From Paracholeplasma manati (lineage in GTDB: Bacteria > Bacillota_I > Bacilli_A > Acholeplasmatales > UBA5453): DNA of 53,063 bases. Position 1 is the first letter of the stretch. Each line of letters starts with the position of its first letter. The stretch covers positions 1 through 53,063 of the forward strand of contig NZ_JAOVQM010000009.1 of assembly GCF_025742995.1 (NCBI RefSeq). The letters run 5' to 3'. The notes under the pieces are model-generated. The model worked only from the letters and a program-made list of their open reading frames with translations. It had not been told where the DNA came from and did no database searches. The translations under genes were made by a program, and so were the position numbers. Of the stretch, positions 1-8,851 are shown in pieces.

Positions 1-130
1 GGAGCGATAGCGGATTCTTCAGGTTATATCTTGACTTGATTATAACACTAGGACTTCAATCTTATAAATAACAATATGTAGCTGGGCCTGATCCCAAATC
101 TACACTACATATTATACGAGGAGTGATACA

Positions 131-1033
131 GTGTTAGAAGTTAATCATGTTAAAAAGAATTACGGATCACTAACAGCGGTCAATGATTTATCTTTTACCA
201 TTCAACCAGGCGAAATATTTGGCTTGCTTGGAACCAATGGTGCAGGGAAAACCACGACCTTTAAAATGATCCTAGGGTTATTAGAACCAACCGAGGGTAC
301 CATTCGATTCCACGGGAAAAAGATTGGATATGACGATGTTGACCACATCGGTTATATGATTGAAGAACGTTCTTTATTGGTCAAATTATCGGTTAAAGAA
401 TTGGTTCTGCACTATGGAGCATTAAAAGGGATGGATCGAAACACGATATTAGAACGTTTGGACTATTGGCTTAAACGATTCAATATCGAATCTTATCTCG
501 ATAAGAAAATCAAAGAATTATCCAAAGGGAATCAACAAAAAATCCAATTCATTACCGCCATCATCAACAACCCTAAACTCTTGGTTTTAGATGAACCATT
601 TTCAGGCTTAGACCCGATCAATACCAATAAGTTTGTTGAGGTCATTCGTGATTTCCAACAACAAGGGACGATGATTATTTTCTCAACCCATCAAATTGAC
701 CACGTGGAATCATTTTGTGAACAATTGATTGTATTAGAAAAAGGTATCCCAGTATTACAAGGTAAAATCAGTGATATTAAGAAAGACTTTAAACGTCACA
801 ACATTCGTTTGATTGGGGATGTTGAGGAGTCTAAAATCAGAGCGATTGAAGGGGTATTGGATGTCATCATTCAACCGAATGAGTGGATTGTTAAAATCGC
901 CGATGAATCGGTATCTGAAGCGGTGTTTAATTACGTTAAAACCTGTCAACACGTGCGTAAGTTCGATGTAGAACAAGCCACACTGTCTGAAATATTTATT
1001 GAAAAAGTAGGTGAAACCTATGAGCAAGTTTAA
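131..1033 (+). CDS. ABC exporter ATP-binding protein (NatA-like)
   Basis: Cytoplasmic ATPase subunit of a drug/ion-type ABC exporter. The Walker A motif GTNGAGKTT lies near residues 34-42, the signature is LSKGNQQK and the Walker B is LLVLDEPF, followed by an STHQ switch histidine. The C-terminal ~90 residues form the extra domain typical of NatA/YhaQ-type subunits. The start is GTG at 131, preceded by a GAGGAG ribosome site at 118-123. It overlaps the permease gene downstream by 14 bases, so the two are translated as a unit. The substrate cannot be read from sequence; Na+ or drug efflux is a family-level guess. Confidence 0.9.
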   Translation: MLEVNHVKKNYGSLTAVNDLSFTIQPGEIFGLLGTNGAGKTTTFKMILGLLEPTEGTIRFHGKKIGYDDVDHIGYMIEERSLLVKLSVKELVLHYGALKGMDRNTILERLDYWLKRFNIESYLDKKIKELSKGNQQKIQFITAIINNPKLLVLDEPFSGLDPINTNKFVEVIRDFQQQGTMIIFSTHQIDHVESFCEQLIVLEKGIPVLQGKISDIKKDFKRHNIRLIGDVEESKIRAIEGVLDVIIQPNEWIVKIADESVSEAVFNYVKTCQHVRKFDVEQATLSEIFIEKVGETYEQV

Positions 1034-2333
1034 ATATTTACTCAAATATGGCATCAAACGCCGTATCGGAACCAAAGCGTTTTATATCGCCAACATCGTG
1101 ATATTCATCGCGTTACTCGCCCTAATGAATATTCCGAACATCATCGCCTTTTTTGATGATGGTGAAACCTCAAAAGAAATTGTTTATGTGGTCGATGATA
1201 CTGAAAAAGGTTTAGACAGCATCGCTATTCTCGATCAGAGTGCACAAGCTTTACTCAATATGATTCCAGGTGCAAACATCTCATTTGAAACCAAGGATTC
1301 TGTAGACCCAGAAAACCTAGACTTTGGACCATCCAAAGCCATCGTTCATTTAACCACAGTCGATGATATTTTAGTCGTTGATATTTATAAAGATGAACTC
1401 GATACATTAAACGAAACCATCCTATTACAATCCTTATCGGTACTCAAAGTCCAAGTGTGGGCTGTGGATAAAACGCAAGCAGAACTCGACTTAATCGAAG
1501 ACTTCAATCAACCATTGGTTTATGAAGTTCATACACAAGTCGATGATACAACCACCAGAGACTTAATTCTATCCGCCATCAGCGTGTTTGTTGCGATACC
1601 GATCTTCATCATGCTCATCATGAGTGTGCAATTTGTAGGTGTTGATATCATCGAAGAAAAATCGACCAAAGCCATTGAGTTTGTGATGTCCACCGTACCA
1701 CCACAAACCCACTTTATGACCAAAATATTATCGTCATTTGTATTCTTGATTGTTCAAGCGTTGTTGATATTTTTATATGGTTTAATCGCTGGATTCGTAT
1801 CCACGCAAGTCCTTGGTGCAACCAATGGACAAATGTCTATCAGCGAATTGATTGGAATGTTAACAGAAACCGACTCATCGATCATCGCGAGTGTCTTCAA
1901 TGCCTTACCATTGGCACTTGCCATCACCTTGATTTTCATGATTGTTGGCGGACTATTCTTCATGATTTTTATGGCAACCCTCGCATCGATGTCCACATCG
2001 ATGGAAGATTTCCAATCCTTCCAGTCCCCATTCATGTTTACCATGTTGATTGGGTTCTACGCAGCGATTTTCTCCATTTACTTAGGCGACTCTGTGTTCC
2101 TGAAGGTACTGGCGTATATCCCATTATTCTCACCGATTGTTGTGCCTACTTTATACATGAGTGGTGTGCTATCGGTCATCGATGTAGTCATTTCGTTCTT
2201 GATTTTAATCGGATCAACGATAGGTATGTATTACTTACTCGCACCGGTTTATAAAGCATCGATCTTAAGTTATGACCAATCGCCATTTTTCCAAAGAATC
2301 AAAAAGATGTTCAAACGCAGTAAAGCGATGTAA
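1020..2333 (+). CDS. ABC exporter permease (NatB/ABC-2 type)
   Basis: Membrane subunit partner of the preceding ATPase, about 437 residues. One N-terminal membrane helix (near residues 17-37) is followed by a ~140-residue extracytoplasmic domain and then a block of five or six helices, the ABC-2/NatB layout. An in-frame GTG lies at 1011, but ATG 1020 has AGGTG seven bases upstream and is the likelier start. A strong terminator follows directly, so the operon is probably just these two genes. No regulator is adjacent. Assignment to the exporter class is firm; the substrate is unknown. Confidence 0.85.
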   Translation: MSKFKYLLKYGIKRRIGTKAFYIANIVIFIALLALMNIPNIIAFFDDGETSKEIVYVVDDTEKGLDSIAILDQSAQALLNMIPGANISFETKDSVDPENLDFGPSKAIVHLTTVDDILVVDIYKDELDTLNETILLQSLSVLKVQVWAVDKTQAELDLIEDFNQPLVYEVHTQVDDTTTRDLILSAISVFVAIPIFIMLIMSVQFVGVDIIEEKSTKAIEFVMSTVPPQTHFMTKILSSFVFLIVQALLIFLYGLIAGFVSTQVLGATNGQMSISELIGMLTETDSSIIASVFNALPLALAITLIFMIVGGLFFMIFMATLASMSTSMEDFQSFQSPFMFTMLIGFYAAIFSIYLGDSVFLKVLAYIPLFSPIVVPTLYMSGVLSVIDVVISFLILIGSTIGMYYLLAPVYKASILSYDQSPFFQRIKKMFKRSKAM

Positions 2334-2340
2334 AGAAAGG

Positions 2341-2363
2341 CCACCCTTATGGGTGGTTTTTTT
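2341..2363 (+). terminator. Rho-independent terminator after the NatAB-like operon
   Basis: Six-base stem CCACCC/GGGTGG with a TTAT loop, followed by seven T residues. It sits 8 bases after the permease stop. Confidence 0.9.
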
Positions 2364-2392
2364 GCATTTTTCTCTTATAGAAGGGTTGGCTG

Positions 2393-2401
2393 TGTTATAA
2401 T
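2393..2401 (+). promoter_or_regulatory. Extended -10 promoter of the Mrp gene
   Basis: TGTTATAAT is a perfect extended -10 (TGnTATAAT) 19 bases before the Mrp start codon. No convincing -35 is seen, which extended -10 promoters tolerate. Confidence 0.6.
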
Positions 2402-2420
2402 CATTGTCGAGGTGTTAATT

Positions 2421-3419
2421 ATGGCTACGTATGAAGAACTTAAAAAACGTATAGAAGAACTGGTTGACCCAGGGTATGAAAAACCGTTGAAAGACGTCAA
2501 TGGTATTAAGAAGCTCACCGTCGGACCTACAGGGGTTGTCGATGTGGAATTGTATTTTTCAAAACCGGGTACCCCAGAAGAACAAAAATTTAAAATCAAT
2601 TTGATCAAATTGGTCAAAGTAGAACTGGGATTTCCTGGCATTAAAGTGACCTTTGAACAAAATGAAGTCGTCAATGAAGGCGAGAAGAAAATCATTTATT
2701 TGGGTATCGCATCTGGTAAAGGTGGCGTGGGTAAATCCACAGTTACCGCGAATTTAGCGGCCGCATTATCCCGTTTAGGCAAAAAAGTAGGTATCATCGA
2801 CGCGGATATCTATGGCGCATCCATCCCACAAATTCTAAAAGTGGACATCAAACCATTATCAGGGACAGACGATGATATGATGATTCCTTTACAAAGCGAA
2901 GGCATCGAAGTCATCTCTACTGAGTTCTTTATGCCTGCGGACAAACCCATCATGTGGCGCGGGCCGATGTTAGGCAAGATGTTATCCCATTATTTCGGTG
3001 GGGTTGCTTGGCGTCCAGATACCGATTATGTCTTGATTGACTTACCACCAGGCACTGGGGATGTCGCGCTTGATATTCAAAAATTTGCACAACACACGAA
3101 AATGTTGATAGTTACTACCCCACATGTGAACGCGGCACACGTCGCTGTTAAGGCTGGTTTAGGGGCACAACAAATCGGTCACTCCGTCATTGGTGTGGTT
3201 GAAAATATGAGCTATTTCTTAAACTCATGCAATAAAAAACGTGAATACATCTTTGGTCAAGGTGGTGGTGATAAGGTTGCGAAACAATTGGGTGTCGATC
3301 TACTCACACAAGTACCCATTGGACAACCAGTCGATGGCTATATTTTCCAAAGTGCAGAACCTGCGGGTCTAGCTTACGATCAACTCGCATCTAAAGTCAT
3401 CGATTTACTCGACGAATAA
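2421..3419 (+). CDS. Mrp/ApbC-family P-loop ATPase with MIP18-like N-terminal domain
   Basis: About 332 residues. Residues 1-85 resemble the MIP18/DUF59 domain, followed by a deviant Walker A (GKGGVGKST, residues 99-107) and the DLPPGTGD motif near 207-214. This is the Mrp/ApbC/Nbp35 group, whose members are iron-sulfur carriers or assembly factors. The usual C-terminal CxxC is absent: the region after ENMSYF has a single Cys (residue 270), so cluster carriage by the standard route is doubtful. The start is ATG 2421, with GAGGTG at 2410-2415. A longer in-frame upstream start at 2349 would lie inside the previous terminator and is rejected. The next gene begins 2 bases after the stop. Confidence 0.85.
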   Translation: MATYEELKKRIEELVDPGYEKPLKDVNGIKKLTVGPTGVVDVELYFSKPGTPEEQKFKINLIKLVKVELGFPGIKVTFEQNEVVNEGEKKIIYLGIASGKGGVGKSTVTANLAAALSRLGKKVGIIDADIYGASIPQILKVDIKPLSGTDDDMMIPLQSEGIEVISTEFFMPADKPIMWRGPMLGKMLSHYFGGVAWRPDTDYVLIDLPPGTGDVALDIQKFAQHTKMLIVTTPHVNAAHVAVKAGLGAQQIGHSVIGVVENMSYFLNSCNKKREYIFGQGGGDKVAKQLGVDLLTQVPIGQPVDGYIFQSAEPAGLAYDQLASKVIDLLDE

Positions 3420-3421
3420 TC

Positions 3422-4165
3422 ATGGTCCCTTATCATTTATATGAGGTAGAAAGAGCCCCATTGGTCATCTTTACTCATGGTATTGGGGAATATGGGTTGC
3501 TATATGAACCACTCGCTAAGGCATTGAATGAGGCTGGATTTGCAGTGGTGTTATACGATGTGCGTGGGCATGGCCAACATGGTCAACCGGGTCAATTGAA
3601 GGATTATCATGGTTTGATTGATGATATCGATGAGATGATTGCTAAAGAAGGAAAACAAAGAAAAGTCTTTTTAATGGGACATTCTCTAGGCGCACTCATC
3701 AGTCATTTATATGCAGTATCACATCCAAATATTCGTGGTGTGATATCGATAGGTTACCATTACCATATCATCTCTATGGTGAAGTGGTTAGGATTCTTAC
3801 TGCCAAACAAAAAACTACATTTGAACTGGGCAGACCCAAAGAGCCGTCATGTGAAAACAGAAGCAGAAATCCAAGATGAACATTTGTTGAAGTTTGTCAC
3901 TTTTAAGATGTTGTATGAAACCATCTATAAAGCGAATAAATATATTCATAAACGCTTAAACGATTATCAACCAGACCTACTTGTGATTCATGGTGGGAGT
4001 GATCGAATTGTGCCTTTACATAACGCACACGCATTATTTGATAAAGCAGGTGCTAAAGTCAAAGACATCATCATTTACCCAGAGAGTTACCACGATGTTT
4101 TACTCGATATTGACCAAACGCTGGTCATTCAAGATATGATTCAGTGGTTAAAGTCTAAAAACTAA
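3422..4165 (+). CDS. Alpha/beta hydrolase (monoacylglycerol-lipase-like)
   Basis: A 247-residue serine hydrolase of the lysophospholipase/monoglyceride lipase type. It has the nucleophile elbow GHSLG (Ser88), an oxyanion-side FTHGIGEYG motif near residues 17-25, a catalytic Asp in HGGSDRIVP and a His in ESYHDVL. There is no signal peptide or membrane helix, so it is cytoplasmic. It starts 2 bases after the Mrp stop with a poor ribosome site, suggesting coupled translation. Its natural ester is unknown; a glycerolipid is the family expectation. Confidence 0.8.
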   Translation: MVPYHLYEVERAPLVIFTHGIGEYGLLYEPLAKALNEAGFAVVLYDVRGHGQHGQPGQLKDYHGLIDDIDEMIAKEGKQRKVFLMGHSLGALISHLYAVSHPNIRGVISIGYHYHIISMVKWLGFLLPNKKLHLNWADPKSRHVKTEAEIQDEHLLKFVTFKMLYETIYKANKYIHKRLNDYQPDLLVIHGGSDRIVPLHNAHALFDKAGAKVKDIIIYPESYHDVLLDIDQTLVIQDMIQWLKSKN

Positions 4166-4171
4166 AGCCAC

Positions 4172-4199
4172 TTTACAATTTCTTTACAAACTACTTACA
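4172..4199 (+). promoter_or_regulatory. Pho box: three 11-bp-spaced half-sites before pstS
   Basis: TTTACA at 4172, TTTACA at 4183 and CTTACA at 4194 repeat with an exact 11-base period, matching the Bacillus-type PhoP box (TT-N-ACA direct repeats with 5-base spacers). A TAAAAT -10 candidate lies at 4232-4237, and pstS starts at 4267. A PhoP/PhoR pair is encoded in the same operon, so autoregulated phosphate-starvation induction is the natural reading. Confidence 0.75.
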
Positions 4200-4266
4200 A
4201 GAGTGTGATATATTCACATTCTTTTTTTATGTAAAATCAGGATGAACAAATCAAAAAGGAGAATAT

Positions 4267-5196
4267 ATGAGAAAAATATTAGCAGTATTGGCTTTAGCAT
4301 TATCATTCAGTTTAGCCGCTTGTACCTCAGGATCATCGTTCGATGACTCGAAAAACATCACCGTTTATACCCGTGACACCACCTCTGGCACACGTGCAGG
4401 GTTTATGGATGGTATCGGATTCGCTGCAGCAGCAACATCAGACGATGTATTGGTAGAAGGATTCGTCATTAAAGATAACACAGGTATCATGACTTCCATG
4501 GGTACCGATGAATATGGGATTGGTTATGTATCCTTATCGTCTTTAAACAATACCATTAAAGGTTTAAGCTACGAAGGGGTTGCACCAACCGTAGCGAATG
4601 TCCTCAATAACACCTATGGCTTAAAACGTCCGTTCATGTGGATGACCAGAGACGCTGGCGATTATGAATCGACAGAAATCGAACAATTGGTCAATGCCTT
4701 CGTTGCGTTCCTAGGCACTTCGGATGCTGCCGACATCATCAATAACAATGGTGCGATTGCGTTAGATACCACAGTTACATGGGATTCTATCAAAGCACAA
4801 CACCCAATCACAGCGAGAAATAACGCGAATGTTACAGTCCGTTTTGGTGGATCTGATTCCATTCAAAAAGTTGCACAAGCATTGACTCAAGCTTTCAGTG
4901 CGAAAGCTGGTAACTTCGTTGCAGAACACGATCATACCGGTTCAGGGGATGCTTATAAGCGTACACAAACCATTGGTTTAAGCGATCCTGTATCCAAGCA
5001 CGTTGCATTTGCTTCTAGATATTTCAAAGATACTGAAAAAGTCGGGGTTGCTGAATCTGCCATGGGTCAATTGGCATGGGATGCGATTGTAGCGATTGTT
5101 CACAAGAATAATCCAATCACCAATATCACTGCAGCACAACTTAAAGCGATTTACGACGGTACATATTCGAAGTGGTCAGACGTCGTTTCTGAATAA
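4267..5196 (+). CDS. pstS: Phosphate-binding lipoprotein PstS, circularly permuted
   Basis: A 309-residue lipoprotein with signal peptide and lipobox LAAC (Cys19). It should capture phosphate outside the membrane for PstCAB. The halves of the PstS fold appear in swapped order. Residues 30-166 match the canonical C-terminal half: YTRDTTSGTR, with R36/S40/G41/T42 spaced like the E. coli phosphate ligands R135/S139/G140/T141, then GIGYVSL and EGVAPT. Residues 188-306 match the canonical N-terminal half: VRFGGSDSIQKV, HTGSG, FASRYFKD, NNPITNITAAQLKAIYDG and KWSDV. A linker of about 20 residues joins them. The ribosome site is AAAAAGGA. It is followed by an attenuator-like hairpin and pstC. Confidence 0.9.
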   Translation: MRKILAVLALALSFSLAACTSGSSFDDSKNITVYTRDTTSGTRAGFMDGIGFAAAATSDDVLVEGFVIKDNTGIMTSMGTDEYGIGYVSLSSLNNTIKGLSYEGVAPTVANVLNNTYGLKRPFMWMTRDAGDYESTEIEQLVNAFVAFLGTSDAADIINNNGAIALDTTVTWDSIKAQHPITARNNANVTVRFGGSDSIQKVAQALTQAFSAKAGNFVAEHDHTGSGDAYKRTQTIGLSDPVSKHVAFASRYFKDTEKVGVAESAMGQLAWDAIVAIVHKNNPITNITAAQLKAIYDGTYSKWSDVVSE

Positions 5197-5205
5197 ACCT
5201 GAAAT

Positions 5206-5227
5206 AGACCCTATGGGGTCTTTTCTT
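5206..5227 (+). terminator. Attenuator-like hairpin between pstS and pstC
   Basis: Stem AGACCC/GGGTCT with a four-base loop, followed by TTTCTT. Short hairpins after the binding-protein gene are common in ABC operons and would keep PstS more abundant than the permease. Confidence 0.6.
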
Positions 5228-5247
5228 GTATAAAAAAGGAGTATCTG

Positions 5248-6204
5248 ATGCAATCCAAAATACAGTTAAATCAAACCCAAAAAAGACACAACCAATGGCT
5301 AGATAACACCATTAAGTATCTTTTGATGGGTTTTGCAATACTATCATCTTCATTCATCTTCATCATCGCAGGCGTCATCATGGTCAAAGGGGTTACCCCT
5401 TTTATCACGAACAATGGGGGATTAGGTCGAGTCAATTTGGCTGACTTTTTGACCGGTACGACTTGGTTGATTGGTGAATCGTTTAATTCAAACTTATACG
5501 CGATTGGCTTTTTAATCATCTCTACCTTATTCATCGCGTTTTTATCCTTACTCATATCCTTTCCAGTTGGGGTACTTACAGCACTATTCATTGCGAAAAT
5601 TGCTCCAAAAAAATTAGCCGAAACGTTAAGAACGGTTGTAGAAATGCTCGCTTCCATCCCCTCGATTATTTACGGGTTGTTTGGGGCAGGGATTATTTTG
5701 AAAATCGTTTATGATTTATCAACCCTCATCGGTTTTCAATCCAAAGGCGGAAACTCCATTTTATCATCCGTATTGGTGTTGGCTATCATGACCATTCCAA
5801 CCATCGCTTCGATCAGTGAAGTGGCCATTCGGAGCGTAGATAAATCGATCGAACATGGCTCACTAGCGCTTGGCGCATCTAAAACCCAAACCCATTTTAA
5901 AGTGGTCTTAACGTCAGCGAAAAGTGGTATTTTCACCTCAGCCATCTTAGGGATTGGACGTGTATTGGGTGAAGCCACAGCTGTTTCGTTGGTAGCTGGT
6001 GGTAGACGTAGTGGGATTAATTTTAATATCCTCGATACGACATCGACACTCACCACGATGATGTTAGAGGGGATGAAAGAAACCACAGGACTCGACTACG
6101 ATATTCGCTTCTCTGTAGGGATTGTACTGATGGTTGTCATACTCATCACCAACTTCACCTTAAACTATATCAAACGAAAGGTGGGCAATGTCGATGTTAA
6201 ATAG
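5248..6204 (+). CDS. pstC: Phosphate ABC transporter permease PstC
   Basis: A 318-residue inner-membrane permease with about six helices. The cytoplasmic coupling loop includes SLALGASKTQTHFKVVL, the EAA-type loop that meets PstB, and IGRVLGEATAVSLVAGG follows, as in other PstC proteins. The ribosome site AAAGGAG precedes ATG 5248. It overlaps pstA by 17 bases. Confidence 0.95.
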   Translation: MQSKIQLNQTQKRHNQWLDNTIKYLLMGFAILSSSFIFIIAGVIMVKGVTPFITNNGGLGRVNLADFLTGTTWLIGESFNSNLYAIGFLIISTLFIAFLSLLISFPVGVLTALFIAKIAPKKLAETLRTVVEMLASIPSIIYGLFGAGIILKIVYDLSTLIGFQSKGGNSILSSVLVLAIMTIPTIASISEVAIRSVDKSIEHGSLALGASKTQTHFKVVLTSAKSGIFTSAILGIGRVLGEATAVSLVAGGRRSGINFNILDTTSTLTTMMLEGMKETTGLDYDIRFSVGIVLMVVILITNFTLNYIKRKVGNVDVK

Positions 6205-7405
6205 TCGTAAAAAGAAAGACCTCATCCTTCAGTCCATCACGTATTTCGCATCCTTCATTTCACTGTTTGTCCTCATCTCCATCTTATTATTCGTGTTTCT
6301 CAATGGATTCAAGTTACTCAACATGGATCTCATTACCCATAATTTTGAATCGACCAGTTATATTGCAGATTTAAAGGACTTCACTGGGCCTGGTGACTTT
6401 ACCATCGATAAAGATTTTAATGACAATACCTATTATTCTTCAAAATGGGGGATTGCGCTCACAGACGATGAGAATTTGATGGGTCATACCATTGTATTGG
6501 TAACCTATGTTCATCCAGAATCCCCATTCAAAGATTTACGGAATAAAGGGGTCGCTACTCAAGATTTGAGTTTAGGGATCGATTATGAAATCATACGCAT
6601 CGCTTTTAATGATGGTCCATCCGCATTATCGATACAAGGGGCTCAAAACATGATTCACGTATTGGATACGAAAACCACCTTTCGTGAATTAGAATATTCG
6701 ACTTCTGGTGGTGGGATTCGTGGGTCGATTATCACAACACTCTATTTGATCGGTCTAACGCTATTGATTGCGTTACCGATTGGTGTGGGAGCTGCACTTT
6801 ACTTAAATGAATATGCGCCTAAAAATAGATTCACCAAAGCTTTAAGAAATCTGATTGAAACCTTGACTGGTGTCCCCTCCATTATTTATGGTTTGATGGG
6901 GTTAGCCCTGTTTGTTCCAATTACCATCTCCCTCACCAAAGCCACAGGAGCTAACCTCATTTCTGGGGCCTTGACATTGGCTGTCATTTTAATGCCTGTC
7001 ATTATTAGAACCACAGAAGAATCGTTGAAAGTGGTACCCGATGATTATCGACAAGCGTCCTTAGCTTTAGGGGGAAATAAAACCCAGACCACGTTTAAAA
7101 TTGTGTTACCTAGTGCCTTTTCAGGGATTCTAACCGCCACTTTGCTGGCGATTGGTCGAATCATTGGTGAAAGTGCTGCATTGGTGTTCGCGGTCGGTAC
7201 CGCGATCAAAGATGACGTATCCATTTTTGATAAATCGACGTCATTATCCGTCCACATTTGGGCGATGATGACAGATGAACCAGCCAATATTGAACTATCC
7301 ACCACCATCGCCATCATCATTTTGGTGATTGTATTATCGATGAATTTATCGATTAAACTCATCTCTAAACGTTTATTAAGAAAGTATGGTGTTACCCATG
7401 AATAA
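6188..7405 (+). CDS. pstA: Phosphate ABC transporter permease PstA with large external insertion
   Basis: A 405-residue permease; PstA is usually about 280-300. One helix (residues 17-42) is followed by roughly 140 soluble residues (about 46-185) that should face outward, and then the normal PstA core. The core has its EAA-type loop [20 protein letters not shown] and [14 protein letters not shown]. Start ATG 6188 follows GAAAGGTGG; ATG 6194 is also possible. The gene overlaps pstC and pstB. The insertion could contact the unusual PstS, but that is inference. Confidence 0.92.
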   Translation: MSMLNSRKKKDLILQSITYFASFISLFVLISILLFVFLNGFKLLNMDLITHNFESTSYIADLKDFTGPGDFTIDKDFNDNTYYSSKWGIALTDDENLMGHTIVLVTYVHPESPFKDLRNKGVATQDLSLGIDYEIIRIAFNDGPSALSIQGAQNMIHVLDTKTTFRELEYSTSGGGIRGSIITTLYLIGLTLLIALPIGVGAALYLNEYAPKNRFTKALRNLIETLTGVPSIIYGLMGLALFVPITISLTKATGANLISGALTLAVILMPVIIRTTEESLKVVPDDYRQASLALGGNKTQTTFKIVLPSAFSGILTATLLAIGRIIGESAALVFAVGTAIKDDVSIFDKSTSLSVHIWAMMTDEPANIELSTTIAIIILVIVLSMNLSIKLISKRLLRKYGVTHE

Positions 7406-8153
7406 AGTATTTGATGTCAAATCACTTGACCTCTATTATGGTCAAAAACAAGCATTAAAACAAATTGAACTGCCGATTTATGATAAAAAAGTCACAGCAT
7501 TGATTGGACCTTCTGGTTGTGGAAAATCGACATTCCTAAGAACCTTGAATCGGATGAATGATCTCATAGAAAATTGTACAGTCCAAGGCGAAATCATGTA
7601 CAACAATCAACAAATCTATGACAAGCAAACCGATGTGATTGGCTTAAGAATCAAAGTGGGCATGGTTTTCCAAAAACCCAACCCATTCCCGATGAGCATT
7701 TATGACAACATCGCCTACGGTCCTAGATGTCAAGGCATCAAATCCAAAGCAGCATTGGATGACATTGTCAAAACATCACTTGAACAAGCCGCTTTGTGGG
7801 AAGAAGTTAAAGACCGTTTGAGAGATTCCGCTTTAGCATTATCTGGTGGTCAACAACAACGCTTGTGTATCGCAAGAGCGTTAGCCATGAAGCCAGAAGT
7901 CATATTGATGGATGAACCCACATCGGCTTTGGATCCCATCGCAACATCCAAGATAGAAGATTTAATCCTACAACTAAAACAACATTACACCATTGTCATC
8001 GTGACCCACAATATGCAACAAGCGGCACGAATTTCAGACTACACCGCCTTTTTCTTATTGGGCGAAATGGTGGAATATGAAGAAACAGAACGTCTATTCT
8101 CACACCCTAGAGATCAACGCACCGAAGATTACATCACCGGACGTTTTGGATAA
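7398..8153 (+). CDS. pstB: Phosphate ABC transporter ATPase PstB
   Basis: A 251-residue ATPase that drives phosphate import. It has Walker [11 protein letters not shown]-loop [16 protein letters not shown], signature [16 protein letters not shown] and Walker [16 protein letters not shown], with switch His in [12 protein letters not shown]. These are PstB-specific. ATG 7398 gives the family's usual N-terminus (MNKVFDV) and overlaps the pstA stop by 8 bases; ATG 7386 in the same frame is an alternative. Confidence 0.96.
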   Translation: MNKVFDVKSLDLYYGQKQALKQIELPIYDKKVTALIGPSGCGKSTFLRTLNRMNDLIENCTVQGEIMYNNQQIYDKQTDVIGLRIKVGMVFQKPNPFPMSIYDNIAYGPRCQGIKSKAALDDIVKTSLEQAALWEEVKDRLRDSALALSGGQQQRLCIARALAMKPEVILMDEPTSALDPIATSKIEDLILQLKQHYTIVIVTHNMQQAARISDYTAFFLLGEMVEYEETERLFSHPRDQRTEDYITGRFG

Positions 8154-8162
8154 TGGTATAAT
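8154..8162 (+). promoter_or_regulatory. Candidate internal promoter before phoU
   Basis: TGGTATAAT, a perfect extended -10, lies just after the pstB stop. It could give separate transcription of phoU-phoP-phoR and so a basal level of the regulator. The ribosome site would sit at the very 5' end of such a transcript, which weakens the case. Confidence 0.4.
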
Positions 8163-8182
8163 GAAAGTAAAGGTGACTAATT

Positions 8183-8842
8183 ATGAATCGTAATACGTAT
8201 CAAACCGCCTTAAATCAACTTAAAGAATCCGTCATCGAAATGGCTGACCAAGCATTACTCAATGTCAGAAACGGATTAAAAAGTTTCGAAACCAACGATT
8301 TGGTGCTTGCTAACAACATCATCAAAGCCGATGACCAAATCGATATGATGGAAGAAGAAATATCTAAACAAGCCCTAAGAATCATCTGGAAAGAACAACC
8401 CATCGCCCAAGATTTGAGATTGGTAACCACCATTTTAAAAATCCTAACCGACATCGAACGTATTGGCGACCACGCTTCGGATATTTCGGAAATATCCTTA
8501 CATCTAGAAGGACACCAATTCGTGAGAGACCTATCCTTGGTTTTATCGATGGCCAAACACGCCGAACACATGGTGCAATCCGCGATTGAAGCGTTGGTCA
8601 GTGAGGATGCGGTTCTTGCAAAACTGATCATCGCACAAGACGATATCGTCGACCGTGAATATCGTGAGATGATTCAGCTTTCAGCACAATGGATCAAAGA
8701 CGATGTCGATGATACCCCTTACGTCATCTCCATCATCCTCATTGCAAAATACTTAGAACGTGTGGCAGACCACGCCGTCAATATTGCAGAATGGGTCATT
8801 TTCTTGGTGACAGGTTCGCACAAAAACACACCCCTATTTTAA
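8183..8842 (+). CDS. phoU: PhoU phosphate signalling protein
   Basis: A 219-residue all-helical protein of two tandem PhoU three-helix repeats. Each carries the conserved ERIGDHASDI / ERVADHAVNIAEW metal-binding signature (around residues 93-102 and 193-205). PhoU connects the Pst transporter to the PhoR kinase and shuts off the Pho response in phosphate excess. The ribosome site is AAAGGTGA. The next gene starts 9 bases downstream. Confidence 0.95.
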   Translation: MNRNTYQTALNQLKESVIEMADQALLNVRNGLKSFETNDLVLANNIIKADDQIDMMEEEISKQALRIIWKEQPIAQDLRLVTTILKILTDIERIGDHASDISEISLHLEGHQFVRDLSLVLSMAKHAEHMVQSAIEALVSEDAVLAKLIIAQDDIVDREYREMIQLSAQWIKDDVDDTPYVISIILIAKYLERVADHAVNIAEWVIFLVTGSHKNTPLF

Positions 8843-8851
8843 GGAGGGTAT

